From Cytobacillus eiseniae (GTDB taxonomy: Bacteria; Bacillota; Bacilli; Bacillales; Cytobacillaceae): 64,000 nt of DNA. The translations under genes were made by a program, and so were the position numbers. The stretch is from positions 124,001-188,000 of the forward strand of contig NZ_JAGIKZ010000003.1 in the NCBI RefSeq assembly GCF_017874625.1, given 5' to 3'. A model generated the notes under the pieces. That model was not told the origin of the DNA and made no database searches. It saw only the letters and a program-made list of their open reading frames with translations. Below are positions 47,180 to 55,837 of the stretch, piece by piece (positions within the stretch are counted from its first letter, which is position 1; the number at the start of each line of letters is the position of its first letter).

Positions 47180-48493
47180 ATGAATGCAGTTTTATTAGCA
47201 GTTCTCATTATGCTTATATTAAGTCTTCTTCGTGTTAATGTTGTCATTTCATTGATTGTTGGTGCGATGGTAGGCGGCTTAACTGGCGGATTAGGGATGA
47301 ATCGAACAATCGAGGTTTTTTCTAATGGGCTGGGAGGCAGTGCGGAAGTGGCATTAAGTTACGCTTTATTAGGTGGATTTGCCATTGCTATTTCCAAAAC
47401 TGGGCTACCTAATTTACTTGTTGAATGGATTCTAAATAAGGTTGCAAAAAATGGAGAATCGAAGGGGAAGACACTCTCTAAAGCACTAATTATCCTATTT
47501 ATTCTAATTATGGCTTGTTTCTCACAAAATCTGATTCCCATTCATATCGCATTTATTCCCATTCTCATTCCACCGCTGCTTATCGTCATGAATGAGCTCG
47601 AAATGGACAGGCGATTGATTGCTTCCGTTCTCACATTTGGCTTAACTGCTCCATATATTTTACTTCCAGTTGGCTTCGGTAAAATATTCCACGGGATTCT
47701 AGCAGATAATATGACAAGTAGTGGATTAGTTGTTGATGCGAGTGATATTCCAAGGGCTATGCTGATTCCAACAGCTGGGCTTGTCGTTGGGTTAGCTATT
47801 GCGATTTTTATTTCTTATCGAAAAAAGAGAAGCTATCAGCGAAATGAGCGTATTGAAATGGAAAAGGGTCAATACACGAAAGTTGGTGTACTCTTTGCAT
47901 TCATTGCCATTGTAGCTGCACTTATCGTTCAAATTAAGCTGGATTCAATGATTTTTGGTGCAATAGCAGGGATCTTCGTTATTTATGCAAGTGGCACTGT
48001 AAAATGGAAAGAAGCAGATCAGCTTTTGACAGATGGGATGAAAATGATGGCATTCATCGGGTTCGTAATGCTGGCAGCTTTCGGTTTCTCAGATGTATTA
48101 AAGGAAACAGGTGATGTAGAAGCACTTGTGGAGCAAGCGGCATTAATTATTGGTGGAAATAAAGCACTTGCCGCATTCCTTATGCTTGTTGTTGGCCTTT
48201 TAGTTACGATGGGAATTGGTTCTTCCTTTTCAACGATTCCAATCATTGCAACGATATTTGTTCCACTATGCCTTGAGCTTGGCTTTAGCCCACTTGCAAC
48301 CATTTCACTTGTAGGAACGGCAGCCGCACTTGGCGATGCAGGTTCTCCAGCTTCTGATAGTACGTTAGGGCCAACAGCAGGTCTCAATGTGGACGGCCAG
48401 CATAATCATATTTGGGATACATGTGTCCCAACATTTATACATTACAATATTCCACTCATCCTATTTGGATGGCTGGCCGCAATGATTTTATAA
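47180..48493 (+). CDS. yuiF: Na+/H+ antiporter-family amino acid transporter YuiF
   Basis: A 437-residue protein with 11-12 hydrophobic segments, of the NhaC-like Na+/H+ antiporter family (YuiF). LIVGAMVGGLTGGLG near the N-terminus and GDAGSPASDSTLGPTAGLNVDGQHNH near the C-terminus are typical; B. subtilis YuiF is a histidine-type permease candidate. Start ATG after GAAAGAGAGGA. Terminator at 48501. Confidence 0.88.
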   Translation: MNAVLLAVLIMLILSLLRVNVVISLIVGAMVGGLTGGLGMNRTIEVFSNGLGGSAEVALSYALLGGFAIAISKTGLPNLLVEWILNKVAKNGESKGKTLSKALIILFILIMACFSQNLIPIHIAFIPILIPPLLIVMNELEMDRRLIASVLTFGLTAPYILLPVGFGKIFHGILADNMTSSGLVVDASDIPRAMLIPTAGLVVGLAIAIFISYRKKRSYQRNERIEMEKGQYTKVGVLFAFIAIVAALIVQIKLDSMIFGAIAGIFVIYASGTVKWKEADQLLTDGMKMMAFIGFVMLAAFGFSDVLKETGDVEALVEQAALIIGGNKALAAFLMLVVGLLVTMGIGSSFSTIPIIATIFVPLCLELGFSPLATISLVGTAAALGDAGSPASDSTLGPTAGLNVDGQHNHIWDTCVPTFIHYNIPLILFGWLAAMIL

Positions 48494-48500
48494 ATAGATG

Positions 48501-48535
48501 AGCAGCTACTTTTCATAGGAGCTGCTTTTTTTTAG
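48501..48535. terminator. Terminator between yuiF and racA
   Basis: GAGCAGCTAC / GGAGCTGCT stem with eight T; convergent genes. Confidence 0.82.
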
Positions 48536-48572
48536 TAGGGTTCGAGAAGTACTTCAGTATGTGTAGAAATGC

Positions 48573-49094
48573 TTAAAAACTGAATAAGGAAGCAATGAGA
48601 TTTTTTCTTTTCATTTTCTTTTTTGGTGTTTCTTGATCAATAAAATGTAAGTTCTCTGTAGGGATGTTTTGATTCAATCCTTTCTGTCCCTCTTCTAGTT
48701 GGTTTATATGGGCGTGTAAGTTTTTGATTTCTTGTTGAATCTCTTCAATTTCCCTCCGATGCTGTAAAAGCTGATAGGATACAACGTCATCAGCCTTCTG
48801 ATTTAATCTTAGTTCAATATGATTTATTTTTTCCATTAGTCTGGCTGTGAGCTGATCATTCGCAGCTATCTTTGCTGCTCCTTTGCGGATTTTTCTCTTT
48901 TCTACCGTTACATCCTGTAGCAGGACCCCTGTGTTTAGTTGTTCTTTTACTTCTTTAAGCAATTGGATATCCTCATCTGTAAATGAATAATGTCCAAGCT
49001 CATTCCGTTCCATATGGAGCTCCAGCAGCTTCACCCAACGTTGGATTGTGCTTGATGAAACGCCTAGTAACTTGGCTACTGCACTTGTATTCAT
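48573..49094 (-). CDS. racA: Chromosome-anchoring protein RacA
   Basis: A 173-residue DNA-binding protein. Residues 1-70 form a MerR-type helix-turn-helix (NTSAVAKLLGVSSSTIQRWVKLL), residues 80-145 a coiled coil, and the C-terminus is basic (KKKMKRKN). RacA ties the origin region to the cell pole through DivIVA at sporulation. RBS AGGAGGATTCAGG before ATG. In B. subtilis racA lies elsewhere, so its place here is lineage-specific. Confidence 0.87.
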   Translation of the reverse strand: MNTSAVAKLLGVSSSTIQRWVKLLELHMERNELGHYSFTDEDIQLLKEVKEQLNTGVLLQDVTVEKRKIRKGAAKIAANDQLTARLMEKINHIELRLNQKADDVVSYQLLQHRREIEEIQQEIKNLHAHINQLEEGQKGLNQNIPTENLHFIDQETPKKKMKRKNLIASLFSF

Positions 49095-49266
49095 CCTGAA
49101 TCCTCCTTAATTAAAAGCTAAGAGTGTATAACACCCTTAGCTAGCTTATTTAATGATTGGATTCTCCCTGGAATTAAGGATTCCTTCCTGTCTGACAAAA
49201 GAAGTTTTGATTCGGCAAAGAAAGTGAATTTCCAACAAAGTTCTGAGTGTATAGCTAATTCAGTCA

Positions 49267-49426
49267 GTGCTTGTCGGGTCAGAACAGTCGCCTCCGCTTT
49301 TCTATTGTCTAGCTCCGGCTCCTTGCCCCTCGAGGTCACAAGCCAATCTGGCTAGAAGGTTAAAGGGCAACCTTCTATCCAGCTCGTCTTGTGCTTGTCG
49401 GGTCAAAACAGTCGCCTCCGCTTTTC
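49267..49426. repeat. Block bounded by 36-bp direct repeats
   Basis: GTGCTTGTCGGGTCAGAACA (plus GTCGCCTCCGCTTTTCT) at 49267-49302 recurs with one change at 49391-49426. Between them lie GTCTAGCTCCGGCTCC and CCCTCGAGGTCACAAGCC, and GAAGGTTAAAGGGCAACCTTC, which form hairpins. This type of GTCTAGCTCC element is frequent between Bacillus genes. 49095-49266 shows nothing further. Confidence 0.7.
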
Positions 49427-49534
49427 TTATTCAAAATGGAAGAAGTCTTTAAATACGATGGTTGCAAATCCGAGATAACTATGAATAGTGATATTTGTTG
49501 TAATGGGCATCATTGGATTGTATAAGTAAAACAT
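49427..49534 (-). CDS. Candidate 35-residue protein downstream of phaC
   Basis: MFYLYNPMMPITTNITIHSY followed by a hydrophobic, aromatic-rich stretch (FATIVFKDFFHFE), with AAAGGAG eight bases before the ATG. The RBS is as good as those of the annotated genes. It lies after the phaC terminator hairpin (49564-49605) on the same strand and ends at the direct repeat, so it may be expressed by read-through or from its own promoter. Not recognised; no homologue known to me. Confidence 0.45.
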   Translation of the reverse strand: MFYLYNPMMPITTNITIHSYLGFATIVFKDFFHFE

Positions 49535-49551
49535 CCCGATTCTCTCCTTTC

Positions 49552-49606
49552 TCAAAAAAAATGCTTTCCCCATCTGATCCATGTAATTTCAGTAGGGGAA
49601 AGAAAA
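49552..49606 (-). terminator. Terminator of the pha operon
   Basis: Minus strand: CTTTCCCC / GGGGAAAG stem with about 23-base loop, then GCATTTTTTT. Confidence 0.7.
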
Positions 49607-49625
49607 GTCAACCATTATCGTCATT

Positions 49626-50642
49626 CTATAAAATCGGATTGGAGCGGATGGAAAGCCAATTAGTAAGATAGCTAGGAGCCTTGCCGTCTTTTGCTAGGCT
49701 GCCATGCCCACCTTTAAGCATATGGAAGGTTTTATCAATGCTTGAAACATGATCGGTTATAGGAAGGATTTGTTCCTTAGGGACTAGACGATCATAGGTA
49801 GCACCTACAGCTAGTAAATTGGCATGAATATTATCCAGTTTTGCTTGTTTGTTTCCAATGATTAATTGCCCTTTGATTAGTTTATTATCTTTTCCGAGGT
49901 CATTCATCATTTGCTTCAAGGTTGCCGCAGGGAATGGAATATGGCTCTTCGCCCAATGGTTGTAGCGTCGCCATTTCAAGTTTTTTTCCTCATCGTCTGC
50001 ATGACTTAATAATGATAAATAATGAGAATAGTAAATGGGAGCAGATACTAGACGAATTCCGCTCTTCATCGAGCGAGCGGGTATGAGGCCCCATGCATCA
50101 AGTAATGGTTCAAGATGGATTTCACCTTCCCGGAGGAGATCGATTCCATTCTCCAATACAGAGAATGTAGAAAAGTCAACAGGTGCAACGGAAAGGATGA
50201 GATTCTTTATTGGCTCTTCTGCAATGGATGCGTAGATAGCTGCAAAGGTGCCCCCCATACAAAAGCCAAGGAGTGAGATTTCCTCTGCTTTAGAATGGAG
50301 CAAAGCTCTTTGTACCCCTTTTTTTATATAACGTAGGATATAATCATCCATCGTTAGATCTTTGTCTTCATAGCTTGGAATTCCAAAGTCTAGAAGGTAT
50401 ACATCATAGCCACTATTGGTTAATGCTTCAATTAGGCTATATTTTGGACCGAGATCAAGAATAAATGGCTGATTAATGAGTGAATAAATCATAAAGATCG
50501 GGATATTGTATTTCTTTTCCTTTGGAGGATAATGCCATAAGGTTGCCTTGTTTTTCTTCCATACTGGATTACGAGGTGTCATTCCAACCATAGGATCCTC
50601 GGTAGTAGTAATTGCCTTTAGAAAGCCAGTCCATTTATTCAT
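49626..50642 (-). CDS. phaC: Polyhydroxyalkanoate synthase, class III/IV PhaC
   Basis: A 338-residue PHA polymerase of the alpha/beta-hydrolase fold. The nucleophile is C128 in LGFCMGG (lipase-like box with Cys), with the Asp in GATYDRLVP and the His in KGGHGSL. It works with the PhaR subunit, as in Bacillus class IV synthases, to make granules from hydroxyacyl-CoA. Slightly shorter than the usual about 360. The ATG is two bases after the upstream gene, with GAGAA as a weak SD. Confidence 0.93.
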   Translation of the reverse strand: MNKWTGFLKAITTTEDPMVGMTPRNPVWKKNKATLWHYPPKEKKYNIPIFMIYSLINQPFILDLGPKYSLIEALTNSGYDVYLLDFGIPSYEDKDLTMDDYILRYIKKGVQRALLHSKAEEISLLGFCMGGTFAAIYASIAEEPIKNLILSVAPVDFSTFSVLENGIDLLREGEIHLEPLLDAWGLIPARSMKSGIRLVSAPIYYSHYLSLLSHADDEEKNLKWRRYNHWAKSHIPFPAATLKQMMNDLGKDNKLIKGQLIIGNKQAKLDNIHANLLAVGATYDRLVPKEQILPITDHVSSIDKTFHMLKGGHGSLAKDGKAPSYLTNWLSIRSNPIL

Positions 50643-50643
50643 T

Positions 50644-51012
50644 TTAATTTTCTCCAGTTCTATATGAAGAGGCCGTTATTGTGTCTTTTAAATCATCAAT
50701 CGAATGATTTAAATGGATGACTCGTTCTTCTAATAAATCAAGTTTTTCTTCTGCCTGGATAAATCGTTTCGTTGTATTAGTGACATCGTTTTTTGTTGGG
50801 AAATTGAAGGGAATGGATAGGGATTCAACTGTTTGCTGTAGTCTCTTAATTGTGGAAGCGAAAATTTGTGATTGGTTATTTACAGATCTCAGGACTCTAG
50901 GTTGATTCATCAATCCTAAAATCGATTCATTTAATTCGTATTCTACTTTCGTACCTAAATTTTTAACTACATTCAGAATTCCTTCTGTGTGATTTGTCAT
51001 CATATTGTACAC
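50644..51012 (-). CDS. phaR: Short PhaR-type subunit of PHA synthase
   Basis: A 122-residue helical, coiled-coil protein between phaB and phaC. The stretch FNFPTKNDVTNTTKRFIQAEEKLDLLEERV resembles the NVPTKEDI...LENKVD segment of Bacillus PhaR, the regulatory subunit needed by class IV PhaC, but the N-terminal third of normal PhaR (about 200 residues) is missing. The assignment rests on that stretch and on position. A phasin-like granule protein is the alternative. RBS GAAAGGAGAG. Possible start at 51012 or the second Met-rich position. Confidence 0.72.
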   Translation of the reverse strand: MYNMMTNHTEGILNVVKNLGTKVEYELNESILGLMNQPRVLRSVNNQSQIFASTIKRLQQTVESLSIPFNFPTKNDVTNTTKRFIQAEEKLDLLEERVIHLNHSIDDLKDTITASSYRTGEN

Positions 51013-51025
51013 TCTCCTTTCTAAA

Positions 51026-51799
51026 TTAAATCGATGAAATTAATCCACCATCAATAATGAGTACTTGTCCTGTCATATAGTCAGATGCTCTTGAGGCAAG
51101 GAATAGGGCTGCGCCTTTTAGGTCGTCATCCGTTCCAAAGCGGCCAGCAGGAATTCTACTCAAGATGATCTGATTCGTGCGCTCGAAGGCTGTTGTTATT
51201 TTACTAGGAAAGAAGCCAGGAGCGATTGCATTTACTTGTATATGGTGTGCAGCAAGCTTAATTGCAAGATCTTTTGTTAATGAATTAACAGCACCTTTGC
51301 TAGTGTTATAGGCAATGGCGTCTAAAAATGCTGGATTTGTGCCTTTTATACCTGTTACTGAAGAAATATTAATGATCTTTCCGCTGCCTTGCTTTGCCAT
51401 GATTTTTCCAGCAGCCTGTGAAAATAAGAACATGCCTTTTAGATTTACGTTCATTACCTTATCCCATTTATCTTCTGGCAAGTCCAATGTAGGAGCAATC
51501 CAAGAGGTTCCACTATTATTGATAAGGATATCGATTGTGCCAAATTGCTGAACAGTTTTATCAATGACTTGTTGAATATCCTCTTGATTCGTTACATCAC
51601 ATCGTATGGCCATTGCCTTTACCCCATTTTCGTTTAGCTGCTTACAAAAAGTTTCGCATGCTTCAAGATTTCTAGAGCACACGACAATATTTGCTCCTGC
51701 TTCAGCAAGTGCGATGGCCATTTGCGCACCGAGGCCTTTGCCTCCCCCAGTTATGATCGCTGTTTTGTTTTTTAAGCTAAATAGTTCCTTTATATCCAA
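51026..51799 (-). CDS. phaB: Acetoacetyl-CoA reductase-type SDR, PhaB-like
   Basis: A 257-residue short-chain dehydrogenase. The cofactor motif TGGGKGLGAQMA is at about 17-28, NNSGTSW near 91, and the catalytic Ser/Tyr/Lys are in NISSVTGIKG and AYNTSKGAV. In this operon it probably makes (R)-3-hydroxyacyl-CoA for PhaC with NADPH. The first gene of phaB-phaR-phaC. The SDR family is broad, so the substrate is inferred from context; gluconate-5-dehydrogenase-like proteins look similar. Confidence 0.85.
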   Translation of the reverse strand: MDIKELFSLKNKTAIITGGGKGLGAQMAIALAEAGANIVVCSRNLEACETFCKQLNENGVKAMAIRCDVTNQEDIQQVIDKTVQQFGTIDILINNSGTSWIAPTLDLPEDKWDKVMNVNLKGMFLFSQAAGKIMAKQGSGKIINISSVTGIKGTNPAFLDAIAYNTSKGAVNSLTKDLAIKLAAHHIQVNAIAPGFFPSKITTAFERTNQIILSRIPAGRFGTDDDLKGAALFLASRASDYMTGQVLIIDGGLISSI

Positions 51800-51935
51800 T
51801 GATTATCCCCCCTTGTGATCATAAATAACTTCTGTATATTATAGACAAGCTCTAAGGAAAGGGTGCAAAAAATGAATCGTTTGCCTGTAAGGATTGTCAA
51901 TCTATTTTGCTATTTTTTATAAAGGGGAAATTAAG

Positions 51936-51964
51936 TTGATTATTTCAAATCTACTTATTATACT
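51936..51964 (+). promoter_or_regulatory. Promoter of ald
   Basis: TTGATT at 51936-51941 and TATACT at 51959-51964, spacer 17, about 50 bases before the gene. Confidence 0.65.
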
Positions 51965-52012
51965 TAAGTTAGTTTTTGATATAAAAATGGTGAGTAGGAA
52001 AGGGGAATAGCA

Positions 52013-53143
52013 ATGATTATCGGAGTACCTAAGGAAATAAAAAACAATGAGAATCGTGTGGCAGCAACACCTGCTAGTGTCTATACTTTAGTAAAAGCTG
52101 GTCATCAGGTTTTAGTTGAAACAAATGCAGGTCTTGGAAGCGGTTTCACAAATGAAGACTATAAAGAAGTGGGAGCAGAAATTGTTACTTCTGCAAAAGA
52201 TGCATGGGCAGCAGAAATGGTTATGAAGGTGAAAGAGCCATTAGCATCTGAATATACATATTTCCGAGAAGGGCTAATATTATTTACATACCTACACTTA
52301 GCTGCTGAGCCAGAATTAGCGAAGGCACTAATCGAGAAAGGCGTTATCGCGATTGCTTATGAAACAGTTGAAGTCAACCGCACATTGCCTTTATTAACAC
52401 CTATGAGTGAAGTTGCGGGACGTATGGCAACTCAAATTGGTGCACAGTTCCTACAAAAAACAAATGGTGGAAAAGGCATTCTGCTTGCTGGTGTTCCTGG
52501 CGTTTCTCGCGGAAAAGTAACGATTGTTGGCGGTGGAGTAGTCGGAATTAATGCAGCAAAAATGGCTATTGGATTAGGTGCTCAAGTGACAATTATTGAC
52601 TTAAGCCCTGAGCGTCTTCGCCAGCTTGATGATATATTTGGAAATAGCATTCAAACATTAATGTCGAATCCATTTAATATTGCTGAAGCGGTAAAAGATA
52701 GTGATCTTGTTGTTGGGGCAGTGCTTATTCCTGGAGCAAAGGCACCAAAGCTTGTATCTGAAGAAATGGTTAAGACGATGTCCCCAGGATCAGTTGTTAT
52801 TGATGTTGCAGTTGACCAAGGTGGTATTTTTGAAACGGTTGATCATATTACTACACATGATAATCCAACATATGAAAAGCATGGAGTTGTACACTATGCT
52901 GTTGCAAACATGCCTGGTGCAGTGCCAAGAACATCAACGATTGCTTTAACAAATGTAACAATCCCTTATGCATTACAAATTGCAAACAAAGGGGTTAAGC
53001 GTGCAATTGATGAAAACCCTGCATTAAAGCTTGGTGTGAATGTAGTGAACGGAAGCATTACATATGAAGCAGTAGCAAGAGATCTTGGTTACGACTATGT
53101 AACAGTCGAACTAGCATTTGATAATGCAGCTGCATTAAATTAA
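52013..53143 (+). CDS. ald: Alanine dehydrogenase
   Basis: A 376-residue NAD-dependent enzyme interconverting alanine with pyruvate and ammonia; used for alanine catabolism in sporulating Bacilli. Start [17 protein letters not shown] is the family signature with the substrate Arg; MKVKEP (Lys) and LHLAAE (His) follow, and the NAD motif is [11 protein letters not shown] near 176. RBS AAAGGGG. Single gene with terminator. Confidence 0.98.
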   Translation: MIIGVPKEIKNNENRVAATPASVYTLVKAGHQVLVETNAGLGSGFTNEDYKEVGAEIVTSAKDAWAAEMVMKVKEPLASEYTYFREGLILFTYLHLAAEPELAKALIEKGVIAIAYETVEVNRTLPLLTPMSEVAGRMATQIGAQFLQKTNGGKGILLAGVPGVSRGKVTIVGGGVVGINAAKMAIGLGAQVTIIDLSPERLRQLDDIFGNSIQTLMSNPFNIAEAVKDSDLVVGAVLIPGAKAPKLVSEEMVKTMSPGSVVIDVAVDQGGIFETVDHITTHDNPTYEKHGVVHYAVANMPGAVPRTSTIALTNVTIPYALQIANKGVKRAIDENPALKLGVNVVNGSITYEAVARDLGYDYVTVELAFDNAAALN

Positions 53144-53150
53144 GTTAAAT

Positions 53151-53187
53151 TTTCACCCCTTTGACATTGATCAAAGGGGTTTTTTAT
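53151..53187 (+). terminator. Terminator after ald
   Basis: ACCCCTTTGA / TCAAAGGGGT stem then T6. The region 53188-53391 has no further feature I can support. Confidence 0.88.
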
Positions 53188-53391
53188 TATGAATTTTATC
53201 GTTAGAAATTATTTAGCTCTAGTGCCTTCGGTGTTGTATTTCTCCTCCACAAGATTAGGAGAAGCCTGTCTTCTACATAAGAATAGATTCGTCCGTAAAT
53301 AACCTCTTAACGCAAAGGACAAACGCCCACTCCATATTCGTTAAATTTGCATATGAAATAGTGTAGGCATAAAAATTAGGAGGTTACCCGT

Positions 53392-53613
53392 ATGTACAAT
53401 ATGAGAAGGAGTCCATATCCAGGGGATTCACGATTCTTTTTTGCTGGTCCTTTAGTCGGTGGGTTATTTGGGGGCTTAATAGGTGGCTTTGCTGGTGCGG
53501 CAATTGCAAGACCCCGTCCATTTTACGGACCACCAAGACCGTTCTATGGACCAGGGCCATTCTACGGACCATTCCCGCCATATGGCTATGGTTTTGGATA
53601 CCCTGTTTTTTAA
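53392..53613 (+). CDS. Small Gly/Pro/Tyr-rich membrane protein
   Basis: A 73-residue protein: polar N-terminus, a glycine-zipper-like hydrophobic stretch (GPLVGGLFGGLIGGFAGAA, about 19-37), then a tail of PRPFYGP-type repeats (RPFYGP, RPFYGP, GPFYGP, then PPYGYGFGY). RBS AGGAGG well placed. Similar Bacillus proteins are small surface or spore proteins of unknown role; I cannot name it. A hairpin terminator follows at 53676. Confidence 0.72.
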   Translation: MYNMRRSPYPGDSRFFFAGPLVGGLFGGLIGGFAGAAIARPRPFYGPPRPFYGPGPFYGPFPPYGYGFGYPVF

Positions 53614-53675
53614 GAACTATGTAGTGAAAAAAATGGATCATGAAGCTTAATAAATACAATTCGATGAGTAAGCTA

Positions 53676-53710
53676 TAACGACTCGGTTAAGCGGGTCGTT
53701 TCTTTCTTAT
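53676..53710 (+). terminator. Terminator after the Gly/Pro-rich gene
   Basis: AACGACTCG / CGGGTCGTT stem with T-rich tail. Confidence 0.7.
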
Positions 53711-53724
53711 TGCTATTTCTAAAA

Positions 53725-54192
53725 TTAAGAGGGGAAATATTCCAGAGGCTCTGTACTATGTACATATCCATTTCTCTGATAATATGGAACGCTATCCTCG
53801 CTTGGCCAAACAATAATAAATTCATACTTCTCTTCTTTTGCCCACTCATTAATTGTTGCGAGCAACTTACTTCCGATTCCCTTATTCCTGTATGGTTTAA
53901 CGGTATATACATTTGTCATATAAGCAAATGGATAGGTCGTTCTCCCAGGACGTGGAACCTTTTGAATTAATTCGATATAGATATTAGCTATTATTTCTCC
54001 ATTCTTCTCTGCAACCCATATAAACCATTGCCCATTATTCATTGCATTCAATAAAAAGGATTGGCATTCCTTTTCAAAAGCAGCAAATGAAGTTTTCTCG
54101 ATTTTTCCAGATTTATCATACTCGATTGTAAAATCCCATCTCATTTGAATTAATTGTTTTATATCTTTTTCTTTTGCAAGTCGGATATCCAA
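53725..54192 (-). CDS. GNAT family N-acetyltransferase
   Basis: A 155-residue acetyl-CoA-dependent acyltransferase. The acetyl-CoA loop is VKPYRNKGIGSKLL at about 98-111, followed by WPSEDSVPYYQRNGYV, motif B of the fold. Substrate not predictable. TTG start 54192 has GAGAGGAG upstream and gives LDIRLAKEKDI, the usual GNAT opening; the longer frame to 54255 lacks an RBS. Confidence 0.88.
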   Translation of the reverse strand: MDIRLAKEKDIKQLIQMRWDFTIEYDKSGKIEKTSFAAFEKECQSFLLNAMNNGQWFIWVAEKNGEIIANIYIELIQKVPRPGRTTYPFAYMTNVYTVKPYRNKGIGSKLLATINEWAKEEKYEFIIVWPSEDSVPYYQRNGYVHSTEPLEYFPS

Positions 54193-54313
54193 CGATATAG
54201 CTCCTCTCAATCGATAAGTACGTTCGTTTTGTATTTTTAACACTTTTCTCTTCAAATTATAAAGAATATTCTGTTATAGTTAAAGGAAATACAATAGAAA
54301 AGGGGATTTATGC

Positions 54314-54703
54314 TTGAACATGAATATTGAAAATACGCTTATCCAAGCACTGGGGATTGAAATTATTACGCTTGAGAAGGGAAAGGTTGTTGCAACAATG
54401 CCTGTTGATGAACGGACAAGGCAGCCCTTTGGCTTGCTTCATGGAGGGGCATCTGTTGCATTAGCAGAAACGGTCGCTAGTATCGGTGCATTTGAGCTAG
54501 TTGATCAAGCGACTGAAGTCGTAGTAGGCTTAGAAATTAATGCGAATCATATAAGGGCGAAGAAAGATGGAGTGGTGACTGCAATAGGTACAGTGCTTCA
54601 TCAAGGAAGAACAACGATGGTATGGGATATTAAGCTTGTTGATGAACAAGATAAGCTGATTTGTGTGTCAAGATGTACGATGGCGGTAATTAAGAGGAAA
54701 TAA
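54314..54703 (+). CDS. yuxO: Hotdog-fold thioesterase (YuxO)
   Basis: A 129-residue PaaI/YuxO-type thioesterase. The hotdog signature TRQPFGLLHGGASVALAET, with the catalytic Glu, is at about 35-53; GLEINANHI and GRTTMVWDIK follow. Homologues hydrolyse dihydroxynaphthoyl-CoA in menaquinone synthesis, or other aryl- and acyl-CoA. TTG 54314 has AAAAGGGGA seven bases upstream; ATG 54320 is an alternative. Convergent with mrpG, the same neighbour as in B. subtilis. Confidence 0.9.
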   Translation: MNMNIENTLIQALGIEIITLEKGKVVATMPVDERTRQPFGLLHGGASVALAETVASIGAFELVDQATEVVVGLEINANHIRAKKDGVVTAIGTVLHQGRTTMVWDIKLVDEQDKLICVSRCTMAVIKRK

Positions 54704-54706
54704 AGA

Positions 54707-54738
54707 AAAGGACTGATCCATCGTGATCAGTCCTTTCT
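54707..54738. terminator. Terminator shared by yuxO and mrpG
   Basis: AAAGGACTGATC / GATCAGTCCTTT 12-base stem between convergent genes. Confidence 0.88.
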
Positions 54739-54740
54739 GT

Positions 54741-55103
54741 TTATTTCTGCTTGCTTTTCTTTCTCTTCAAGTCATCCTGTACACTATTGCTCCAAAGCTT
54801 GACACCTGAGTTGTATGCTGCACGACTAATCAAGTGACCAGCTACTGGTGAGGTAACAAAGATAAAGACAATACCGAGAATGACACGAGAGTTAAAATGG
54901 CCTTCTTCCACATAAAAATAGAGGAAGGTACCGAGTAAAACAGATAGGACACCTAATGTTGCAGCTTTTGATGCGGCATGATTCCTTGTATATACGTCAG
55001 GTAGACGAAGGACGCCGAATGCAGCAACAAGGCTGAGGAATCCGCCAATAAGGATGAATAGGACGATAAGAATTCTAATAATCTCGATCACGTTCAAGAA
55101 CAA
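54741..55103 (-). CDS. mrpG: Mrp antiporter subunit G
   Basis: A 120-residue MnhG/MrpG membrane subunit with three hydrophobic segments. LPDVYTRNHAASKAATLGV and SPVAGHLISRAAY are family signatures. Part of the seven-subunit Na+/H+ antiporter that keeps internal pH and expels sodium. Overlaps mrpF by 29 bases. Lys-rich C-terminus (KRKKSKQK). Confidence 0.95.
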   Translation of the reverse strand: MFLNVIEIIRILIVLFILIGGFLSLVAAFGVLRLPDVYTRNHAASKAATLGVLSVLLGTFLYFYVEEGHFNSRVILGIVFIFVTSPVAGHLISRAAYNSGVKLWSNSVQDDLKRKKSKQK

Positions 55104-55359
55104 CCCCTTTTTCCAAATATTTGGAGAAGGCTACTGTCCCAATGAAAGAAAGAATCCCTATGAGCAAAATAACCTCTAGAAACGCACTCGTATTTAAGAA
55201 AATGGCTGTAAGCGCTACAATAGCTACAAGATTAATTCCAATCGCATCTAACGCAACAATTCGATCAGGGACTGAAGGCCCTTTAAGCACTCGATATAAT
55301 AAACCGAGAATGGCGACCGACATGCATAGGATAGCAATCTTAACTGCTAATAGAATCAT
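55075..55359 (-). CDS. mrpF: Mrp antiporter subunit F
   Basis: A 94-residue MnhF/MrpF subunit with three hydrophobic segments. LLYRVLKGPSVPDRIVALDAIG is the family signature, containing the conserved Asp. One-base overlap with mrpE and 29-base overlap with mrpG show tight coupling. Confidence 0.95.
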   Translation of the reverse strand: MILLAVKIAILCMSVAILGLLYRVLKGPSVPDRIVALDAIGINLVAIVALTAIFLNTSAFLEVILLIGILSFIGTVAFSKYLEKGVVLERDRDY

Positions 55360-55835
55360 TATCGGCTCACCTCCATGATCGCTTTTTCGAATGTATTTTT
55401 AATGGAATCTATCGCTTCCTGTGCATCATCCATATCAATGGTATGGATATAAAGAATTTTATTATCATCTGATAAATCTACGACAAGTGTTCCTGGTGTT
55501 AATGTAATCAAGTTGGCAAGAATGGTAATCTCCCAATCCTTTTCTAACACAGTTGGCAGTGCAAAGATGCCGGGTTTAATATCGAGCTTTGGCTTTAATA
55601 CAAGCTTTAGAACGCTTAAATTTGATAGAATCAACTCTTTTATAAAAAGGAGCAAGAGAGAAATGATCGCAATGACTCTCCCAAGATAAAATCGTGTGCC
55701 GAAAAATCTTCTAAATGAAAAGAGAATGAGCATCCCTAGTAAATACCCTTTTATAAAAGCAACTGGCTCGTATGACAGTGTGAAAAACATCCATAAAAAA
55801 CCGAGAAACACATTTAATAAGATTTGAAATGCCAT
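55359..55835 (-). CDS. mrpE: Mrp antiporter subunit E
   Basis: A 158-residue MnhE/MrpE subunit. Two to three N-terminal membrane segments, then a soluble domain with KPKLDIKPGIFALPT and LITLTPGTLVVDLSDD. ATG 55835 with AAAGGAG eight bases upstream matches B. subtilis MrpE (MAFQILLN); GTG codons at 55844 are too close to that SD. Confidence 0.95.
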   Translation of the reverse strand: MAFQILLNVFLGFLWMFFTLSYEPVAFIKGYLLGMLILFSFRRFFGTRFYLGRVIAIISLLLLFIKELILSNLSVLKLVLKPKLDIKPGIFALPTVLEKDWEITILANLITLTPGTLVVDLSDDNKILYIHTIDMDDAQEAIDSIKNTFEKAIMEVSR

Positions 55836-55837
55836 AC

